Counted from the first letter of the stretch, positions 1 to 9,969 are shown. The stretch is DNA of 15,352 nt from Nymphaea colorata (GCF_008831285.2 NW_022205287.1:1-15352), one strand, 5' to 3'. Numbers and translations are program-made. The notes: generated by a model not told the origin, from the sequence alone.

Positions 1-475
1 ATACAAATGAATGAGATGTAAAACATGATCAACTTATTAAACAAACTACAAGGATCAAACTAAACGAATCCATAGGTCTCCTTTACATCTATATAAAATT
101 GTGAGTTTTTATCGTTTAAAATCGTTGATCATAGATGTCATAACGAGTGAAACACATTAGGTTAATTATAAGACACCAAATGAATCACTCAAATCTCATT
201 TATTTTCACACAAACTTGTGATTTGAATTCACTTAATCTAGCAATATGGATGTAACAACAAGTTAAGCACATTCAATTAAGTATGTGTGATCATTTGAAT
301 CACTTAAATGGCACTTGTATTGATACAAACTTGTGATTTCAATTATTTAGATCGTGCACTATAGTTGTAACAATAAATTCAACTTATCGGACTAACTACA
401 CGCATTTGTATCCACATGAACATGTGATTTCAATCATTAAAATCATTCATTATATATGTATTCCAAACAAACTTC

Positions 476-522
476 TGGTAATTAAAATCAGATCTGGTTT
501 CATACAAACCTATGATTTTAAT
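476..522. other. Deletion junction with foldback-type filler (HOR1)
   Basis: The type i block breaks off after 'cttctggta', and the array resumes at 'ttcatacaaacctatg' about 190 bp further along the HOR. Between them lies 'attaaaatcagatctggt', not found at this place in any other copy. Its first ten bases (481-490, 'attaaaatca') are the exact reverse complement of 513-522 ('tgattttaat') just past the joint, and 'tctggt' occurs on both sides of the filler. This fits end joining with filler copied from the nearby strand. Confidence 0.65.
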
Positions 523-1070
523 CTACTATATCATTTTATATAGACGTAACAAGTTAAGCACATTCAATTACGTATGTGTGATAAAATGAATCACTTAAAT
601 CCCACTCGTATTGATACGAACTTGTGATTTCAATTCATTACATCGATCACCATAGATGTAAGAACTAGTTCAACTTATTGAACTAACTAAAAGGGATCAA
701 ACAAATGCATAGGTCTCCTTTATATCCATACAAACTTGTAAGTTTTAATCATTTAAATCATTGATCAAAGATGTAAGAAAAAGTGAAACATATTCAATTA
801 AGTATGCATGATTATATGAGTCACTTAAATCTCACTTCTATTCGTACGAACATGTGATTTCAATCCTTTAGAACGTTCCCTATAGATGTAACAACAAATT
901 CAACTCATCGGACTAACCACACATGTACAAATATAGTGACCTCAACCATTTGTATCCATATAAACTTGTGATTTCAACCATTTAAATCATTCATTATAGA
1001 TGTAATAACAAGTGAAATACATTAGATTAACTATAAGGGACCAATATAGTGACTTAACTCCCATTCATTT

Positions 1071-1250
1071 CCAAACAGACTTCTTTTTTCAAGCCACTAA
1101 GTCATTCTATACGTATGTAACAAATGGTTACGCACATTCAATTAAATATAAGTTATCAAATGTATGTAAGAACAAGTAAAAATGAATCACATAATCTCTC
1201 GATTAAACATAAGTGATCAAATGTATGTAATAACAAGTGAAACACATTAA
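1071..1250 (+). repeat. D block type ii of HOR1
   Basis: This is the variant with 'gacttcttttttcaagccac', 'aatggttacgcac' and 'cgattaaacataag'. Further copies begin near 8087, 9809 and 12651. HOR2 and HOR3 have lost it. It has the same A/C chimera and internal duplication as types i and iii but its own diagnostic bases, so the three D blocks per HOR have diverged from each other while staying similar between HORs. Confidence 0.72.
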
Positions 1251-1794
1251 CTTACCGGTAACACCAAATGAATCACTCGAATCCCATTCATTTTCATATA
1301 AACCTATGATTTGAATTTACTAAATCATTTAATATAAACGTAACAAAAGCTTAAGTACATTCAATTAAATATGCGTGATCAATTGAATCACTTAAATCCC
1401 ACTCGTATTGATGTTAACTTGTGCCTCGATCACTATAGATGTAACAACATGTTCAACTTATCGTACAAATTAGAAAGGATCAAACTAATGCATAGGTCTC
1501 CTTTATATCCATATAAACTTGTGAGTTTTAATTATTTGAATCATTGATCATGGATGTAATAACATGTGAAACACGTTAGGTTAACTATAAGACACCAAAT
1601 GAATCACTCGAATCACATTCATTTTCATACAAACTTGTGATTTCAGTTCACTTAATCAAGCAACATGGATGTAACAATAAGTTAAGTACATTCAATTAAG
1701 TGTGTGTGATCATTTGAATCACTTAAATCGCACTTGTATTGATACGAAATTGTAATTTCAATCCTTTAGATCGTGCACTATAGTCGTACCAATA

Positions 1795-1964
1795 CGAGTC
1801 AGATTTAAGTGATTCATATGATCATGCATACTTTGTTGAATGTACTTGACTTATTGTTATATCCATGTTAAATGATTTAGTAGGTTGAAATCACAGGCTT
1901 GCATGAAAATGAATGAGATTTGAGTGATTCATTTGGTGCCCATTGTTAACCTAATTCGCTTGTT
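1795..1964 (-). repeat. Inverted C-A stretch of HOR1
   Basis: Here the repeat phrases appear as reverse complements: 'agatttaagtgattcat', 'tgaatgtacttgacttatt', 'ttgaaatcacaggcttgc', 'gagtgattcatttggtgcc'. Read on the minus strand this is the second half of a C unit followed by a whole A unit. The left edge interrupts a direct B unit just after 'gtcgtaccaata'. The right edge lies in the 'cgcttgtt' motif, where direct A sequence ('aagcacattcaat') resumes. This is an ancestral inversion now carried by every complete HOR. It sits about 115 bp upstream of a direct C-A arm (about 2078-2250) and could fold against it. Confidence 0.88.
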
Positions 1965-2478
1965 AAGCACATTCAATAAAATTACAAGTGAAACACATTA
2001 TGTTAACTATATGACACCAAATGAATCACTTGTTAAGGACTTCCGTATTAAGAATCATTATAAATGTAACAACTAGTGAAACACATTAGGTAAACCATAA
2101 GACACCAAATGAATCACTCGAATCTCATTTATTTTCATACAAACTTGTGATTTCGATCTACTAAATCATTTACTATAGACGTAACAACAAGTTAAACACA
2201 TTCAATTAAGCATGCATGATCTTATGAATCATTTAAATCTCACTTGTATTGGTACGAACGCGTGATTTCAATCCTTTAGATCGTTCACTATATTTGTAAC
2301 AACAAATTCAACTCATTGGACTAATTACACGCATTCAAAGTAATGCATAGATCCCATTTGTATCCATATGAACTTGCGATTTCAATAATTTAAATCATTC
2401 ATTATAGATGTAATAACAAGTGAAATACACTAGATTAACTGTAAAGGACCAACATAATGACCTGACTCTCATTCATTT

Positions 2479-2660
2479 CCAAACAAACTTCTTATTTCAA
2501 GCCGCTAAGTCATTCTATACGTATGTAACAAACGGCTACGCACGCTCAATTAAATATATTGATCAAATATATGTAATAATAAGTGAAAATGAATCATTTA
2601 ATCTCTCAATTAAATATATGTGATCAAATATATGTAATAACAACTGAAACATATTAGGTT
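2479..2660 (+). repeat. D block type iii of HOR1
   Basis: This is the variant with 'gaacttcttatttcaagcc', 'ggctacgcac' and 'aaatatattgatcaaatat'. Further copies begin near 5013, 6808, 11160 (corrupted) and 14021. A chance open frame of 67 codons crosses it; see the rejected items. Confidence 0.72.
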
Positions 2661-2807
2661 ACCTACAAGACACCAAATGAATCACTCAAATCTCATTCAT
2701 TTCCATACAAACCTATGATTTCAATATACTAAATCATTTAATATAGACGTAACAACAAGTTAAGCACATTCAATTAAGTATGTGTGATAAATGAATCACT
2801 TAAATCT

Positions 2808-2844
2808 CACTCGTATTGAGACGAGTGATTTAGTGTGCGTATGG
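2808..2844. repeat. HOR boundary box with hairpin, HOR1/HOR2
   Basis: An A unit ends normally in 'cactcgta', but the first ~46 bp of the expected B unit is replaced by 'ttgagacgagtgatttagtg..gcgtatggatac..'. The arms 'cactcgt' (2808-2814) and 'acgagtg' (2821-2827) pair around the loop 'attgag'. At this boundary the 3' part of the box and ~38 bp in total have been lost, so 'ggatacaa' runs into 'actacaaggg'. Confidence 0.8.
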
Positions 2845-3338
2845 ATACAAACTACAAGGGATCAAACTAAATTAATCCATAGGTCTCGTTTACATCCATA
2901 TAAACTTGTGAGTTTTTATCGTTTAAATCGTTGATCATAGATGTCATAACGAGTGAAACACATTAGGTTAATTATAAGACACCAAATGAATCACTCAAAT
3001 CTCATTTATTTTCACACAAACTTGTGATTTGAATTCACTTAATCTAGCAATATGGATGTAACAACAAGTTAAGCACATTCAATTAAGTATGTGTGATCAT
3101 TTGAATCACTTAAATCGCACTTGTATTGATACGAACTTGTGATTTCAATCATTTAGATCGTGCACTATAGTTGTAACGATAAATTCAACTCATCGGACTA
3201 ACTACACGCGTTTGTATCCAGATGAACATGTGATTTCAATCATTTAAATCATTCATTATATATGTATTCCAAACGAACTTCTTGTATCAAAGCCACTAGG
3301 TCATTCTATACGTAAGTAAGAAATGGTCACGCACATTC

Positions 3339-3455
3339 AATTAAATACAAGTGATCAATTATATGTAATAACAAGTGAAAATGAATCACTTAATCTCTCA
3401 ATTAAATATATGTGATCAAATACATGCAATAACAAGTGAAACACATTAGGTTACT
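3339..3455 (+). repeat. D block type i, 61-bp internal duplication and A/C chimera (HOR2 example)
   Basis: An A-like unit starting 'ccaaacgaacttcttg' (about 3268) runs to 'attaaatacaagtgatca' and then continues as the middle of a C unit ('atatgtaataacaagtga'). The two unit types meet at the shared word 'gatca'. The 61 bp from 3339 is then repeated from 3400 ('aattaaatac..' then 'aattaaatat..'). The same 61-bp step is seen at 5908/5969, 8969/9030 and 11822/11883. In type iii the step is 60 bp (2548/2608). This block departs from the simple 115-bp rhythm and explains the local phase shift in each HOR. Confidence 0.75.
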
Positions 3456-3493
3456 TACAAGACACCAAATGAATCACTCCAATATCATTCATT

Positions 3494-3837
3494 TTCATAC
3501 AAACCTATGATTTTAATCTACTAAATCATTTAATATATACGGAACAACAAGTTAAGCACATTCAATTACGTATGTGTGATAAAATGAATCACTTAAATCC
3601 CACTCGTATTGATACAACTTGTGATTTCAATTCCTTACATCGATCACCATAGATGTAAGAACTAGTTCAACTTATTGAACTAACTACAAGGGATCAAACT
3701 AATGCATAGGTCTCCTTTATATCCATACAAAATTGTAAGTTTTAATCATTTAAATCATTGATCAAAGATGTAATAACAAGTGAAACACAATAGGTTAACT
3801 ACAAGACACCAAATGAATCACTCGAATCTCATTCATT
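3494..3837 (+). repeat. Reference A-B-C trimer of the satellite
   Basis: This is a clean example of the trimer. Unit A is 3494-3608 (115 bp, starts 'ttcatacaaacctatgat', ends 'cactcgta'). Unit B is 3609-3721 (113 bp, starts 'ttgatacaacttgtgat', ends 'aggtctcctttata'; one base short of its usual form). Unit C is 3722-3837 (116 bp, starts 'tccatacaaaattgtaag', ends 'tctcattcatt'). All three share position-matched anchors: 'cttgtga' near position 11, 'aaatcatt' near 30, a 'atagatgtaa' core near 45, and 'acaagt' near 55. They diverge in their second halves: A has 'cattcaatta..', B has 'ggatcaaactaatgcatag', and C has 'agacaccaaatgaatcact'. The shared first half and diverged second half indicate that the trimer arose by ancient tandem triplication of one ~115-bp sequence. 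Confidence 0.85.
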
Positions 3838-4343
3838 TTCGCACAAACTTGTGATTTCAATCTACCGATATAGATGTAACAACAAATTCAACTCATCGGA
3901 CTAACTACACGTGAACAAATATAGTGACTTCAACTATTTGTATCATATAAACTTGTGATTTCAACCATTTAAATCATTCATTATATATGTAATAACAAGT
4001 GAAATACATTAGATATGCGTGATCAATTGAATCACTTAAATCCCACTCGTATTGATGTGAACTTGTGCATCGATCACTTGTGATAAAACTTAAATCAATG
4101 ATCATGGATGTAATAACATGTGAAACACGTTAGGTTAACTATAAGACACCAAATGAATCACTCGAATCACATTTCATTCAAACTTGTAATTTCAGTTCAC
4201 TTAATCAAGCAACATCGATGTAACAATAAGTTAAGCACATTCAATTAAGTATGTGTGATCATTTGAATCACTTAAATCGCACTTGTATTGATACGAACTT
4301 GTAATTTCAATCCTTTAGATCGTGCACTATAGTCGTACAAATA

Positions 4344-4514
4344 CGAATCAGATTTAAGTGATTCATATGATCACGCATACTTTATTTAATGTACTTGACT
4401 TATTGTTATATTCATGTTAAATAATTTAGTAGATTGAAATCACAGGCTTGCATTAAAATGAATGAGATTTGAGTGATTCATTTGGTGCCCTATTGTTAAC
4501 CTAATTCACTTGTT
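4344..4514 (-). repeat. Inverted C-A stretch of HOR2
   Basis: Same inverted segment and same edges as in HOR1: it begins after 'gtcgtacaaata' and ends at 'cacttgtt' before 'aagcacattcaatt'. Conserved minus-strand phrases include 'gattcatatgatcacgcat' and 'gaaatcacaggcttgcat'. Identical edges in all copies show that the inversion predates HOR amplification. Confidence 0.88.
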
Positions 4515-5338
4515 AAGCACATTCAATTAAATTACAAGTGAAACACATTAGGTTAACTATATGACACCAAATGAATTACTTGTTAAGGACATCTGTATTA
4601 AGAATCATTATAAATGTAACAACTAGTGAAACACATTAGGTAAAATCCTTCCTCGAATCTCATTCATTTTCATACAAACTTGTGATTTCGATCTACTAAA
4701 TCATTTAATATAGATGTAAGAACAAGTTAAACACATTCAATTAAGCATGCATGATCATATGAATCATTTCAATCTCACTTGTATTGGTACGAACGCGTGA
4801 TTTCAATCCTTTGGATCGTTCACTATAGATGTAACAACAAATTCAACTCATCGGACTAATTACACGCATTCAAAGTAATGCATAGATCCCATTTGTATCC
4901 ACATGAACTTGCGATTTCAATAATATAAATCATTCATTATAGATGTAATAACAAGTGAATACACTAGATTAACTGTAAGAGACCAACTAAATGACCTGAC
5001 TCTCATTTATTTCCAAACGAACTTCTTATTTCAAGCCACTAAGTCATTCTATACGTATGTAACCAATGGCTATGCACACTCAATTAAATATATTGATCAA
5101 ATATATGTAATAACAAGTGAAAATGAATCATCTAATCTCTCAATTAAATATATGTGATCAAATATATGTAATAACAAGTGAAACATATTAGGTTACGTAC
5201 AAGACACCAAATGAATCACTCAAATCTCATTCATTTCCACACAAACCTATGATTTCAATATACTAAATCATTTAATATAGACGAACAAGTTAAGCACATT
5301 CAATTAAGTATGCGTGAACAAATGAATCACATATATCT

Positions 5339-5391
5339 CACTCGTATTGAGACGAGTGATTTAGTGTGCGTATGGATACAAATGAATGAGA
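5339..5391. repeat. HOR boundary box with hairpin, HOR2/HOR3
   Basis: Complete box: arms 5339-5345 and 5352-5358 around 'attgag', then 'atttagtgtgcgtatgg' and 'atacaaatgaatgagat', rejoining the B unit at 'gtaacaacatgttc'. The replacement is about 46 bp against 47 bp in a normal B unit, so monomer phase is kept. The 3' part read backwards ('tctcattcatttgtatcc') resembles the C-to-A junction, suggesting the box came from an inverted fragment. Confidence 0.8.
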
Positions 5392-7174
5392 TGTAACAAC
5401 ATGTTCAACTTATTGAACAAACTACAAGGGATCAAACTATACTAATCCATAGGTCTCCTTTACATCCATATAAACTTGTGAGTTCTTATCGTTTGAAACG
5501 TTGATCATAGATGTCATAACGAGTGAAACACATTAGGTTAATTATAAGACACCAAATGAATCACTCAAATCTCATTTATTTTCACACAAACTTGTGATTT
5601 GAATTCACTTAATCTAGCAATATGGATGTAACAACAAGTTAAGCACATTCAATTAAGTATGTGTGATCATTTGAATCACTTAAATCGCACTTGTATTGAT
5701 ACGAACTTGTGATTTCAATCATTTAATCATGCACTATAGTTGTAACAATAAATTCAACTCATCGGACTAAATACACGCGTTTGTATCCACATGAACATGT
5801 GATTTCAATCATTTAAATCATTCATTATATATGTATTCCAAACGAACTTTTGGTATCAAAGGCAGTAGGTCATTCTATACGTAAATAAGAAATGGTCACG
5901 CACATTCAATTAAATACAAGTGATCAATTATATGTAATAACAAGTGAAAATGAATCACTTAATCTCTCAATTAAATATAAGTGATCGAATATATGTAATA
6001 ACAAGTGAAAATGAATCACTTAATTTTCATACAAACTTGTGATTTCAGTTCACTTAATCGCAGTTGTATTGATACGAACTTGTAATTTCAATCCTTTAGA
6101 TCGTGCACTAAAGTCGTACCAATACTAGTCAGATTTAAGTGATTCATATGATCACGCATACTTTATTGAATGTACTTGACTTATTGTTATATCCATGTTA
6201 AATGATTTAGTAGAGTGAAATCACAGGCTTGCATGAAAATGAATGAGATTTGAGTGATTCATTTGGTGCCCTATTGTTAACCTAATTCACTTGTTAAGCA
6301 CATTCAATTAAAATACAAGTGAAACACGTTAGGTTTACTATATGACACCAAATGAATCATTTGTTAAGGACATCCGTATTAAGAATCATTATAAATGTAA
6401 CAACTAGTGAAACACATTAGGTAACCATAAGACAACAAATGAATCACTCGAATCTCATTCATTTTCATACAAACTTGTGATTTCGATCTACTAATCATTT
6501 AATATAGATGTAACAACAAGTTAAACACATTCAATTAAGCATGCATGATCATATGAATCATTTAAATCTCACTTGTATTGGTCTGAACGCGTGATTTCAA
6601 TCCTTTAGATCGTTCACTATAGATGTAACAACAAATTCAACTCATCGGACTAATTACACGCATTCAAAGTAATGCATAGATCCCATTTGTATCCATATGA
6701 ACTTGCGATTTCAATCATTTAAATCAGTCATTATAGATGTAATAACAAGTGAAATACACTAGATTAACTGTAAGGGACCAACTTAATGACATGACTCTCA
6801 TTCATTTCCAAACGAACTTCTTATTTCAAGCCACTAAGTCATTCTATACGTATGTAACAAATGGCTACGCACACTCAATTAAATATATTGATCAAATATA
6901 TGTAATAACAAGTGAAAATGAATCATTTAGTCTCTCAATTAAATATATGTGATCAAATATATGTAATGACAAGTGAAACATATTAGGCTACCTACAAGAC
7001 ACCAAATGAATCACTCAAATCTCATTCATTTCCATACAAACCTATGATTTCAATATAATAAATCATTTAATATAGACGTAACAACAAGTTAAGCACATTC
7101 AACTAAGTATGCGTGATCAAATGAATCACTTAAATCTCACTCGTATTGAGACGAGTGATTTAGTGTGCGTATGG
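5376..7174 (+). repeat. HOR copy 3, lacking ~1.3 kb of its middle
   Basis: This is the shortest copy, 1799 bp. The 5' part matches HOR2 and HOR5 through the type i D block (about 5836). At about 6013-6024 'gaaaatgaatcactta' runs directly into 'attttcatacaaacttg', which belongs just upstream of the inverted stretch in complete copies. A second ~80-bp loss follows near 6058, where 'cacttaatc' meets 'gcagttgtattg'; both sides share a 'cactta(a)atcg' phrase. The type ii block and several trimers are therefore absent. The inverted stretch 6125-6295, the direct A unit after it, and the type iii block (about 6808) are intact. The junctions look like deletions between short matching phrases. Confidence 0.78.
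6125..6295 (-). repeat. Inverted C-A stretch of HOR3
   Basis: Same segment and edges as the other HORs ('gtcgtaccaata' on the left, 'cacttgtt' then 'aagcacattcaatt' on the right). It is retained even though this HOR has lost about 1.3 kb immediately upstream. Confidence 0.88.
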
Positions 7175-7190
7175 ATACAAATGAATGAGA
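7138..7190. repeat. HOR boundary box with hairpin, HOR3/HOR4
   Basis: Same box as at 5339: arms 7138-7144 and 7151-7157 around 'attgag', followed by 'gtgtgcgtatggataca' and 'aatgaatgagat' before the B unit resumes. Confidence 0.8.
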
Positions 7191-7679
7191 TGTAACAACA
7201 AGTTCAACTTATTGAACAAACTACGAGGGATCAAACAAAACTAATCCATAGGTCTCCCTTACATCCTTATAAACTTGTGAGTTTTTATCGTTTAAATCGT
7301 TGATCATTGATGTCATAACGAGTGAAACACATTAGGTTAATTATAAGACACCAAATGAATCACTCAAATCTCATTTATTTTCACACAAACTTGTGATTTG
7401 AATTCACTTAATTGAGCAATATGGAAGTAACAACAAGTTAAGCACATTCAATTAAGTATGTGTGATCATTTGAATCACTTAAATCGCACTTGTATTGATA
7501 CGAACTTGTGATTTCAATCATTTAGATCGTGCACTATAGTTGTAACAATAAATTCAACTCATCGGACTAACTACACGTGTTTGTATCCACATGAACATGT
7601 GATTTCAATCATTTAAATCATTCATTATATATGTATTCCAAACGAACTTATGGTATCAAAGCCACTAGGTCATTCTATA

Positions 7680-7715
7680 TGTAAGTAAGAAATAGAGGTT
7701 AAGTACAAGACACCA
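7680..7715. other. Four-unit deletion junction (HOR4)
   Basis: The type i D block reads 'gtaagtaagaaat' and then 'agaggttaagtacaagacacc', which belongs to a later C unit. Measured on HOR5, the missing part is about 465 bp, close to four 115-bp units. Confidence 0.7.
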
Positions 7716-8769
7716 AATGAATCACTCGAATCTCATTCATTTTCGCACAAACTTGTGATTTCAATCTACTAAATCATTTATTATAGACGTAACAACAACT
7801 TAAACATATTCAATTAAGTATGCGTGATTATATGAATCACTTAAATCTCACTTGTATTCGTACGAACATGTGATTTTAATCCTTTAGAACGTTCCCTATA
7901 GATGTAACAACAAATTTAACTCATCGGACTAACTACACGTGTGCAAATATAGTGACTTCAACCATTTGTATCCATATAAACTTGTGATTTCAACCATTTA
8001 AATCATTCATTATAGATGTAATAACAAGTGAAATACATTAGATTAACTATAAGGGACCAATATAGTGACTTGACACTCATTCATTTCCAAACGGACTTCT
8101 TTTTTCAAGCCACTAAGTCATTCTATACGTATGTAACAAATGGTTACGCACATTCAATTAAATATAAGTTATCAAATGTATGTAAGAACAAGTAAAAATG
8201 AATCACATAATCTCTCGATTAAACATAAGTGATCAAATGTATGTAATAACAAGTGAAACACATTAAGTTACCTGTAAAACACCAAATGAATCACTCGAAT
8301 CCCATTCATTTTCATATAAACCTATGATTTGAATTTACTAAATCATTTAATATAAACGTAACAACAAGTTAAGTACATTCAATTAAATATGCGTGATCAA
8401 TTGAATCACTTAAATCCCACTCGTATTGATGTGAACTTGTGCATCGATCACTATAGATGTAACAACATGTTCAACTTATCTACAAACTAGAAAGGATCAA
8501 ACTAATGCATAGGTCTCCTTTATATCCATATAAACTTGTGAGTTTTAATTATTTAAATCATTGATCATGGATGTAATAACATGTGAAACACGTTAGGTTA
8601 ACTATAAGACACCAAATGAATCACTCGAATGACATTCTTTTTCATACAAACATGTGATTTCAGTTCACTTAATCAAGCAACATGGATGTAACAATAAGTT
8701 AAGCACATTCAATTAAGTATGTATGATCATTTGAATCACTTAAATCGCACTTGTATTGATACGAACTTG

Positions 8770-8802
8770 TGATTTCAATCCTTTAGATCGTGGACTATAG
8801 TT
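8770..8802. other. Crossover point of the partial HOR duplication (HOR4)
   Basis: Upstream the sequence matches late-HOR sequence; downstream it matches early-HOR sequence. The B unit here mixes markers. 'cttgtgatttcaatc' is early-type (late is 'cttgtaatttc'), 'caatcctttag' is late-type (early is 'caatcatttag'), and 'atagttgtaac' is early-type (late is 'atagtcgtacc'). The exchange therefore took place within this ~33-bp B-unit interval, at matching monomer phase. Confidence 0.72.
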
Positions 8803-9969
8803 GTAACAATAAATTCAACTCATCGGACTAACTACACGCGTTTGTATCCACATGAACATGTGATTTCAATCATTTAAATCATTCATTATATATGTACTCC
8901 AAACGAACTTCTGGTATCAAAGCCACTAGGTCATTCTATACGTAAGTAAAAAATGGTCACACACATTCAATTGAATACAAGTGATCAATTATATGTAATA
9001 ACAAGTGAAAATGAATCACTTAATCTCTCAATTAAATATAAGTGATCAAATATATGTAATAACAAGTGAAACACATTAGGTTACTTACAAGACACCAAAT
9101 GAATCACTCCAATATCATTATTTTCATACAAACCTATGATTTTAATCTACTAAATCATTTAATATAGACGTAACAACAAGTTAAGCACATTCAATTACGT
9201 ATGTGTGATAAAATGAATCACTTAAATCCCACTCGTATTGATACGAACTTGTGATTTCAATTCCTTACATCGATCACCATAGATGTAAGAACTAGTTCAA
9301 CTTATTGAACTAACTACATGGGATCAAACTAATGCATAGGTCTCCTTTATATCATACAAACTTGTAAGTTTTAATCATTTAAATCATTGATCAAAGATGT
9401 AATAACAAGTGAAACACAATAGGTTAACTACAAGACACCAAATGAATGACTCGAATCTCATTCATTTTCGCACAAACTTGTGATTTCAATCTACTAAATC
9501 ATTTATTATAGACGTAACAACAAGTTAAACACATTCAATTAAGTATGCATGATTATATGAATCACTTAAATCTCACTTGTATTCGTACGAACATGTGATT
9601 TCAATCCTTTAGAACGTTCCCTATAGATGTAACAACAAATTCAACTCATCGGACTAACTACACGTGTACAAATGTAGTGACTTCAACCATTTGTATCCAT
9701 ATAAACTTGTGATTTCAACAATTTAAACATTCATTATAGATGTAATAACAAGTGAAATACATTAGATTAACTATAAGGGACCAATATAGTGACTTGACTC
9801 TCATTCATTTCCAAACGGACTTCTTTTTTCAAGCCCTAAGTCATTCTATACGTATGTAACAAATGGTTACGCACATTCAATTAAATATAAGTTACAAATG
9901 TAGTAAGAACAAGTAAAAATGAATCTCATAATCTCTCGATTAAACATAAGTGATCAAATGTATGTAATA

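Larger units (their letters stand above)
1..2844 (+). repeat. HOR copy 1 (phase starts at the window edge)
   Basis: Base 1 falls exactly at the 'atacaaatgaatgag' phase that follows each boundary box elsewhere, so this copy lacks only the preceding box. It runs through D block type i (from about 468, truncated), type ii ('ccaaacagacttcttttttc' at about 1071), the inverted stretch 1795-1964, and type iii (about 2479), and ends at the box near 2816. It is shorter than the ~3.1-kb norm mainly because of two losses. About 190 bp is gone from the type i block near 480, with filler at the joint. One base unit of about 115 bp is gone near 784, where a C unit ('aagtgaaacat') joins an A unit ('attcaattaagtatgcatg') at matching phase. 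Confidence 0.8.
2845..5375 (+). repeat. HOR copy 2, shortened by several losses of about whole units
   Basis: This copy is 2531 bp. Against HOR5 it carries four deletions. About 38 bp is lost right after the boundary box (2850), where 'acaaa' microhomology joins to 'actacaaggg'. About one base unit (~115 bp) is lost near 3867, where 'caatctacc' runs straight into 'gatatagatgtaac'. About three base units (~341 bp) are lost near 4012, where 'aatacattaga' runs into 'tatgcgtgatcaattg', removing the type ii D block. About 85 bp is lost near 4070. Adding these back gives about 3.11 kb, which supports a 27-unit parent HOR. The inverted stretch (4344-4514) and type iii D block (about 5013) are present. 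Losses of about n x 115 bp are what unequal or single-strand-annealing exchange between monomers produces. Confidence 0.78.

Noticed and set aside
1795-1964. Foldback transposon or MITE insertion
   Set aside because: The segment is the satellite's own C-A sequence reversed. There are no target-site duplications or foreign terminal repeats, and its edges fall inside monomer motifs.
2420-2623. 67-codon open frame as a small gene (also 6749-6952 and 12593-12796)
   Set aside because: It lies wholly within a satellite D block, begins at GTG, shows no domain or signal, and is broken by ordinary indels in other copies (for example near 4957).
3905-3925. G-box (CACGTG) as a promoter element
   Set aside because: The word arises by single changes in the recurring 'ctacacgcgtttg' / 'ctacacgtgtac' phrase of the satellite, with no gene downstream.
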